10,026 nt of DNA from CAZUHK01 sp964620345 (lineage in GTDB: Bacteria > Planctomycetota > Phycisphaerae > Phycisphaerales > Zrk34), in contig CAZUHK010000121.1 of NCBI GenBank assembly GCA_964620345.1, forward strand, positions 1-10,026. The letters are read 5' to 3'. Position numbers and translations under genes: made by a program. Positions within the stretch are counted from its first letter, which is position 1. Every line of letters starts with the position of its first letter. A model generated the notes under the pieces. That model saw nothing but the letters and a program-made list of their open reading frames with translations. It was not told the DNA's origin and did not search any database. Positions 5,950 through 10,026 of this stretch are shown piece by piece.

Positions 5950-6474
5950 ATGACCCACGACGAACTGGCCCAGCGCATCGCCGAGGTCGCCCTGCTGCGC
6001 GGCCAATTCACCCTACGCAGCGGGCGCACCAGCAATTACTATCTCGACAAGTACCTGTTCAGCACCCAGCCGGACGTGCTCGCCGCCCTGGGCGAGCGGT
6101 TCGCCGGGCACGCCGATGCATCGATCGACGTGCTGGCCGGGGCGGAGCTGGGCGGCATCCCGCTGGTCGCCGCCGCGTCGCTGGCCTCGGGCAAGCGGTG
6201 CGTATTCATCCGCAATCAGAAGAAGGACTACGGCACGGCCAAACAGCTCGAGGGCCGGCTCAACCCCGGCGACCGCGTGCTGCTGGTCGAAGATGTGTGC
6301 ACCACCGGCGGGCAGATCCTCGAAGCCGCGAAGGTCATCGAAGCCGCCGGCGCGACGGTCGCGAAAATCGTCGGCACCATCGACCGCGAAGAAGGGGCGC
6401 GGCAGAACATCGAAGCCGCCGGGTATGAGTTCGTCGCGCTGTTCACCAAGCGCGACCTGGGCGTGGATGAATGA
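5950..6474 (+). CDS. pyrE: Orotate phosphoribosyltransferase
   Basis: This 174-aa cytoplasmic enzyme converts orotate and PRPP to orotidine 5'-monophosphate, the fifth step of de novo pyrimidine synthesis. Diagnostic features are GQFTLRSGRTSNYYLDKY (18-35), the orotate-side start motif of OPRTases; IRNQKKDYGTAKQLEG (87-102), corresponding to the flexible catalytic loop with its lysines; and LLVEDVCTTGGQ (111-122), the PRPP-binding motif of type I phosphoribosyltransferases. The length is on the short side but normal for the compact bacterial form. ATG 5950 is preferred because OPRTase sequence starts there; a GTG or ATG further upstream would add Arg/Gly-rich residues. No clear Shine-Dalgarno. 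The neighbours are not pyrimidine genes, so it stands alone. A palindromic repeat follows within 3 nt of its stop. Confidence 0.93.
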   Translation: MTHDELAQRIAEVALLRGQFTLRSGRTSNYYLDKYLFSTQPDVLAALGERFAGHADASIDVLAGAELGGIPLVAAASLASGKRCVFIRNQKKDYGTAKQLEGRLNPGDRVLLVEDVCTTGGQILEAAKVIEAAGATVAKIVGTIDREEGARQNIEAAGYEFVALFTKRDLGVDE

Positions 6475-6476
6475 TC

Positions 6477-6557
6477 CATGACAAACATCCAATGACCAGT
6501 CAAGCACCAATGACCAATCACCCATCGCACATTGGCGCTTGGTCATTCGTGGGTCAT
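6477..6557. repeat. Palindromic repeat built from AATGACCAA units
   Basis: Starting 2 nt after the pyrE stop, AATGACCA occurs at 6491-6498 and again at 6509-6516 (18 bp apart). The extended unit AATGACCAA at 6509-6517 is matched by its exact inverse TTGGTCATT at 6539-6547. Longer imperfect arms pair about 6477-6512 with 6530-6557 around a 17-nt spacer (CCAATG/CATTGG at the inner end, ATGAC/GTCAT at the outer end). The tract is markedly AT-richer than the genes. It ends 26 nt before the next ATG, and no T-tract follows. It resembles AATGACCAATGACC-type interspersed repeats I recall from planctomycete genomes, from memory only. Confidence 0.72.
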
Positions 6558-6583
6558 CGCCGCCGCATGCCGGGGCTGGCTGA

Positions 6584-7561
6584 ATGAGCCGCACCTCCCC
6601 CAAGGCCCGGCTCTCCTCACCGGCGGCGCGCTGGGTCGGCTTTGTCGTGGCGATCGCGCTGCTGGCCTGGGCGATTTATTACGCGATCGCCAAGGCCGAC
6701 TTCAGCGCGCTGCGCGACGCCGAGGCCGGGTCGATCGCGCTGCTGTTGATCGTGATGCCCTTGAGCGCGTTGATGTTGCCGGGCTTTCTGTTCTGGCTGA
6801 CCAACCGGCCGTTCGCCGACCCGGCCCGACCGCTGCGCCATCACGAGATGCAGGCGTTGATCGCGGCCAGCGGCCTGCTCAACTACACGCCGATCAAGGC
6901 CGGGCTGATCGGCCGGCTGGCCTACCTCAAGCACCGTCACGGCATCGCGTACGGCGCGTCGGTCATCATCTTCGCGATGACCAGCGTGGCGCTGCTCTCG
7001 GCCCTGGCCGCGGCCGCGGGCGCGACGCTGTGGCGAGGCCGGCTCGACGCGCTGTGGGCCGCGGCGCTGATCGGCATCGCCCTGCCCGCCGCCGCGGTCG
7101 GCACGCTGTTCGTCCAGCGCACCCTGCCGGCGCCCGGCGCGGCGAGCGACCCGGATGAAAAACGCCTGCGACACTCCTACGCCTGGACGTTCGGCCACCT
7201 GCTGATCTGGATCGGCATCGGCATGCTCACCCTGACCGTCACCGCGGCGCGGTTCCACATCGTCATCCGCATGCTCGACAAGACCGTCGAGACGACCGAC
7301 CTGGTGCTCATCGCGGTGCTGCACATCTTCTGCTCGGTCCTGCCGCTCAACGGCCTGGGCATGCGCGAGGCGCTGATGGGCCTGTTCTTCGGCGGCGAAG
7401 CGCCCGAGGCGTTCATCGCCATCGCCCTGATCGACCGCGCCGCCGAGACGCTGGTCATCCTCGTCATGGGCCTGGCGGCGATCTGGCTGCTCAAGCGGCG
7501 CATGGCGTTCGCGATCACCGATGCGTCAACCGGATCGCGCCAGGCCGACGATGCACGCTGA
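6584..7561 (+). CDS. UPF0104 / lysylphosphatidylglycerol synthase TM-domain family membrane protein
   Basis: This 325-aa polytopic inner-membrane protein has about seven or eight hydrophobic segments, at roughly residues 17-36, 50-72, 123-147, 157-178, 201-221, 238-254, 274-286 and 288-304. Two conserved motifs of the flippase-like region of LPG synthases are present: LNYTPIKAGLIGRLAYLKHRHG (99-120), matching the family's P-x-(K/R)-x-G-E/L segment, and LPLNGLGMREALMGLFF (253-269), matching the P-x-G-(L/I)-G-x-R-E-A signature. There is no C-terminal aminoacyl-transferase domain as in MprF, so it is a stand-alone TM unit. Such proteins are often linked to lipid or glycolipid movement across the membrane; the substrate here is unknown. 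The N-terminus is basic. No strong Shine-Dalgarno precedes ATG 6584. It follows the repeat after pyrE and precedes the amidotransferase by 52 nt. Confidence 0.85.
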   Translation: MSRTSPKARLSSPAARWVGFVVAIALLAWAIYYAIAKADFSALRDAEAGSIALLLIVMPLSALMLPGFLFWLTNRPFADPARPLRHHEMQALIAASGLLNYTPIKAGLIGRLAYLKHRHGIAYGASVIIFAMTSVALLSALAAAAGATLWRGRLDALWAAALIGIALPAAAVGTLFVQRTLPAPGAASDPDEKRLRHSYAWTFGHLLIWIGIGMLTLTVTAARFHIVIRMLDKTVETTDLVLIAVLHIFCSVLPLNGLGMREALMGLFFGGEAPEAFIAIALIDRAAETLVILVMGLAAIWLLKRRMAFAITDASTGSRQADDAR

Positions 7562-7613
7562 TCGCCCGGTCGTTCGGCCGGGGCGCGCTGCCCTTGCGGT
7601 TAAGATGCGCCGC

Positions 7614-8318
7614 ATGCGGCCGATCGTGGGGATCAGTTGCGATGTGATCGTGCAGCCGCGCACGCTCGGCGGCGCGGCGCTGGGCGGCGGGCGGGGGGCG
7701 CGGCGTCATGCGCTGCCGGTCGATTACGCTCGCGCGGTGCATGCCGCGGGTGGCGCGGCGGTGCTGCTGCCGCACCACGTCGAGGCGATCGATGCGTACC
7801 TCGCGCGGTGCGATGCGTTCGTCCTGGCCGGGGGCGACGACCCGGACACCACCGCCTTCGGCGCCCCGCCGCACGAGGATGCCGTGCTGATCGACGCCGA
7901 CCGCCAGCGGTTCGAGCTGGCGCTGCTGGGGGCGCTGGACGCCGCGGCCCAACCGGTTCTGGGCGTGTGCCTGGGCATGCAACTGATGGCCCTGCACCAC
8001 GGGGGCCGACTGTGCCAGTCGATCGGCGACGCCCACGGCCCGGCGGCCGCCGCGCGCCACGCCGACGCCGACCACGCGATCACCGCCGACCCCGCCGCGC
8101 CGCTGCCGGCCGGCGCGACGGTGTACAGTTGCCATCGCCAGGCGATCAGCGACCCGGGCGCGATGACGATCGCCGCACGCTGCGCCGACGATGACCTGAT
8201 CGAAGCGATCGCCCTGCCCGGCCAGCGGTTCTACCTGGGCGTGCAGTGGCACCCCGAACGCAGCATCGAGCCGGCCGTCGGCGTCGATCTGTTCGGCGCG
8301 TTGATCGCGAGCGTTTAG
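7614..8318 (+). CDS. Class I glutamine amidotransferase-like protein (peptidase C26 / PuuD-type)
   Basis: This 234-aa protein resembles gamma-glutamyl hydrolases of peptidase family C26, which includes PuuD (gamma-glutamyl-GABA hydrolase). The N-terminus RPIVGISCD is typical, followed by VLAGGDDPDTTAFG (70-83), the family's G-G-x-D-x-x-P-like segment. The nucleophile elbow is GVCLGMQ (C119), and the rest of the triad is QWHPE (H213, E215). YSCHRQAISDPG (171-182) matches the region before the final strand. ATG 7614 is chosen to match the usual N-terminus; ATG 7605 is three codons upstream and equally possible, and neither has a Shine-Dalgarno. A still longer frame reaches back into the preceding gene and is not favoured. 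No polyamine or folate genes are nearby, so the substrate is unclear. Its TAG overlaps the murJ stop tail to tail. Confidence 0.87.
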   Translation: MRPIVGISCDVIVQPRTLGGAALGGGRGARRHALPVDYARAVHAAGGAAVLLPHHVEAIDAYLARCDAFVLAGGDDPDTTAFGAPPHEDAVLIDADRQRFELALLGALDAAAQPVLGVCLGMQLMALHHGGRLCQSIGDAHGPAAAARHADADHAITADPAAPLPAGATVYSCHRQAISDPGAMTIAARCADDDLIEAIALPGQRFYLGVQWHPERSIEPAVGVDLFGALIASV

Positions 8319-9994
8319 CCGGCCGGCGGGTCGGTCGCGTCGGTTTCGGTCGAGCGGGCGATCACCCAGCGCAATTCGATCATGCTCATCAGCCGCGCGG
8401 CGGCGGCGTAGGCGATCGCGCCGATCGCGACGGCCCCGCCGAGCACGCCGACGGTCGCCGGCCAGCTCCCGGCCGGGTCGAACCGCCAGGCGACCCACGC
8501 CCACACCGCCGCGCCCATCGCGGTGCTCGCCGCGGCGGTCGTCGCCCAGCTTCGCCACACCGCGGCGTCCGTCGGCCGATCGACGTGGCGGCGGACCAGC
8601 ATCAGCAGGATCAACACCTGCAACACCTGGCACGCCGCGGTCGCCCAGGCCAGGCCCGCGGCGCCCAGGGGCCAGATCAGCGTGAGGTTGAGCGCCAGAT
8701 TCAGCGCGACGAGCATCGCCGCGACGCGGGCCGGCGTCTGCGCCCGGCCCTGTGCGTAGAAGGCGCGGACCAGCACGTGGTTCATCGAGTAGGCCCACAC
8801 CGCCGCGGCGTAGCCCAGCAGCACCCAGGCGATGCGGGCGGCGTCGCCGGCGTCGATCGCGCCCACGTCGTGGTAGATCGCCCGGCAAAGCGGGTGGCGC
8901 ACGAGGATCAGCCCGACGCTCGCGGGCAGGCCGATGAAGACCGTCAGGCGCAGGCCCCGGCGCAGGGTTTGGCCGAACGCGGCGCGATCGTCGGCCACGC
9001 GCGACAGGGCGGGGAAGATGGCCGTGGCCACGGCGATGCCGAACACGCCCAGCGGGAACTCGTACAGCCGGGCCGCGGCGCCCAGCACGGCGACGGCGCC
9101 GACGTCGATCGGGTAAGGCCGGCCCAGCCAGCCGATGGTCGCGCCCGCCGGGCCGGAAAAGCCCATCGCGATCACCACGTCGAGCAAGGCGTTGATCTGA
9201 AAGACCGCCAGGCCGAACACCACCGCGAACCACTGCCGCTTCATCGCCGCGGCCGGCCCGCGCACGGCCGGGTCGGTGCTCAGTGTGCGATGGTCCAGGC
9301 CGCGCAGCGACACGCCCGCCCGGCGCAGCGCCAGCCGACTGACCAGCAGTTGCACGATGCCCGCGGCGACCACGGCCAGGGCCAGCAGCAACGTGATGCG
9401 CCCCGGCGTGGCGCCCAGCGCGACGTGGGCGATCAGCGCGGTGCCGATCAGCGCGAGGTTGAGGATGACCGGCAGCGCGCTGGGCAGGCCGAAGCGGCCG
9501 TGGACCTGAAGCATCGCGCCCAGGATCGCCACGGCGCAGATCAGCGGGGCATACCAGATCGTGATCGCGGTCAGCAGCAGGGCGGTGTTGCCGCGCGGCC
9601 CCAGCGGCCGGGCCCAGTGGCCGGCGACGAACAGCGCCGCCGCGGCGATCAGCGCCACGGCCAGCAGGCCCAGCAGCAGCCGGCGCAGCAGGAACGCGGC
9701 GAAGCGGCGCGCCGCGGCCGGGTCGTCGCGGTCCAGCTTGGTGTACTGCGGCACGAACGCCCCGGCCAGCGCCCCCTCGCCGAACAATCGGCGGAACAGA
9801 TTGGGAACCACGAACGCCACCGCGAACGCATCGAACATCGCCCCGAAGCCCAGCGCGAACGCCAGCGCCCAGTCGCGCACCAGGCCGAAGCATCGGCTGA
9901 CCAGCGTCAGCCCGCTCATCACCCGCGCGTGATCGACAAAGTCGCGCACCGGCCGGCCAAGCCACCGCACGAACGCCCACCCCCCGCCGCCCAC
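8315..9994 (-). CDS. murJ: Lipid II flippase MurJ (MviN family), start uncertain
   Basis: This polytopic inner-membrane protein of the MOP superfamily moves lipid II from the cytoplasmic to the periplasmic face for peptidoglycan synthesis. Counting from GTG 9994 (559 aa), the N-terminal signature is TLVSRCFGLVRD (30-41), then FDAFAVAFVVPNLFRRLFGEGALAGAFVP (54-82). R34, R40 and R68/R69 correspond to the conserved arginines of the MurJ cavity. RLYEFPLGVFGIAVATAIFPALSRVADD, in the middle, is the other typical block. The rest is a long series of hydrophobic helices, consistent with about 14. The frame is open to the window edge. GTG 9949 would give an N-terminus closest in length to E. coli MurJ; GTG 9994 and ATG 9919 are alternatives, and none has a clear Shine-Dalgarno. 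TAA 8317-8315 overlaps the amidotransferase stop. Confidence 0.9.
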   Translation of the reverse strand: MGGGGWAFVRWLGRPVRDFVDHARVMSGLTLVSRCFGLVRDWALAFALGFGAMFDAFAVAFVVPNLFRRLFGEGALAGAFVPQYTKLDRDDPAAARRFAAFLLRRLLLGLLAVALIAAAALFVAGHWARPLGPRGNTALLLTAITIWYAPLICAVAILGAMLQVHGRFGLPSALPVILNLALIGTALIAHVALGATPGRITLLLALAVVAAGIVQLLVSRLALRRAGVSLRGLDHRTLSTDPAVRGPAAAMKRQWFAVVFGLAVFQINALLDVVIAMGFSGPAGATIGWLGRPYPIDVGAVAVLGAAARLYEFPLGVFGIAVATAIFPALSRVADDRAAFGQTLRRGLRLTVFIGLPASVGLILVRHPLCRAIYHDVGAIDAGDAARIAWVLLGYAAAVWAYSMNHVLVRAFYAQGRAQTPARVAAMLVALNLALNLTLIWPLGAAGLAWATAACQVLQVLILLMLVRRHVDRPTDAAVWRSWATTAAASTAMGAAVWAWVAWRFDPAGSWPATVGVLGGAVAIGAIAYAAAARLMSMIELRWVIARSTETDATDPPAG

Positions 9995-10026
9995 CGCCAG
10001 GCCCAGGTAGGAGGCGATCAGGTCGC

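Noticed and set aside
6477..6557. Regularly spaced repeats as a CRISPR remnant.
   Set aside because: Units are only 8-9 bp, occur in both orientations and lack spacers of uniform length; no cas genes are present.
7515..9980. Minus-strand frame of 821 codons across murJ and the amidotransferase.
   Set aside because: It is out of frame with MurJ, extremely rich in Arg/Gly/Pro, and covers two genes with firm motifs in other frames.

Overview
The window is a gene-dense, GC-rich (roughly two-thirds or more G+C by eye) piece of a bacterial chromosome. An LPS-type heptosyltransferase homologue and the lipid II flippase MurJ point to a Gram-negative-type envelope. A phytanoyl-CoA dioxygenase-like enzyme beside a non-haem UroD-family protein and a divergent AraC regulator, plus palindromic intergenic repeats (one matching a 'CCACGAAG...' type I associate with Planctomycetota and Verrucomicrobiota genomes), suggest Planctomycetota, perhaps Phycisphaerae-like. 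The lineage is an inference from gene content; no marker gene is present.

Layout. 2-208 (+): C-terminal end of a class IV aminotransferase. 208-370: a palindromic repeat filling the gap to a heptosyltransferase-like gene (376-1245, +). This gene converges, with a 2-nt gap, on a minus-strand pair: an AraC-family regulator (1748-2554) overlapping by ATGA a small PGPGW membrane protein (1248-1751). Divergent from the regulator are a phytanoyl-CoA dioxygenase-like gene (2648-3541, +) and a UroD-family gene (3637-4761, +), with a second palindromic repeat between them. On the minus strand follows a secreted protein of unknown function (4897-5604) with its own intrinsic terminator (4785-4821). Just upstream of it, in the 345-nt gap, lies a small, possibly frameshifted open frame whose stop overlaps the secreted protein's start. 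Then on the plus strand: pyrE (5950-6474), a third palindromic repeat (6477-6557), a UPF0104/LPG-synthase-TM membrane protein (6584-7561) and a class I glutamine amidotransferase/peptidase C26 homologue (7614-8318). The last overlaps by 4 nt, tail to tail, with murJ (8315-9994, -), whose frame is still open at the window edge.

How the genes relate. AraC, PhyH and UroD-like look like one small regulated unit of unknown substrate. pyrE, the UPF0104 protein and the amidotransferase are co-directional but functionally mixed. The heptosyltransferase, PGPGW protein, UPF0104 protein and MurJ are envelope-related.

The most notable structure outside the genes is three different palindromic intergenic elements within about 6.4 kb, each tightly placed between co-directional genes. 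Two are built from 8-9-bp units repeated in both orientations. I found no CRISPR array, tRNA, rRNA, transposase or phage gene, and no clear sign of a new defence system.
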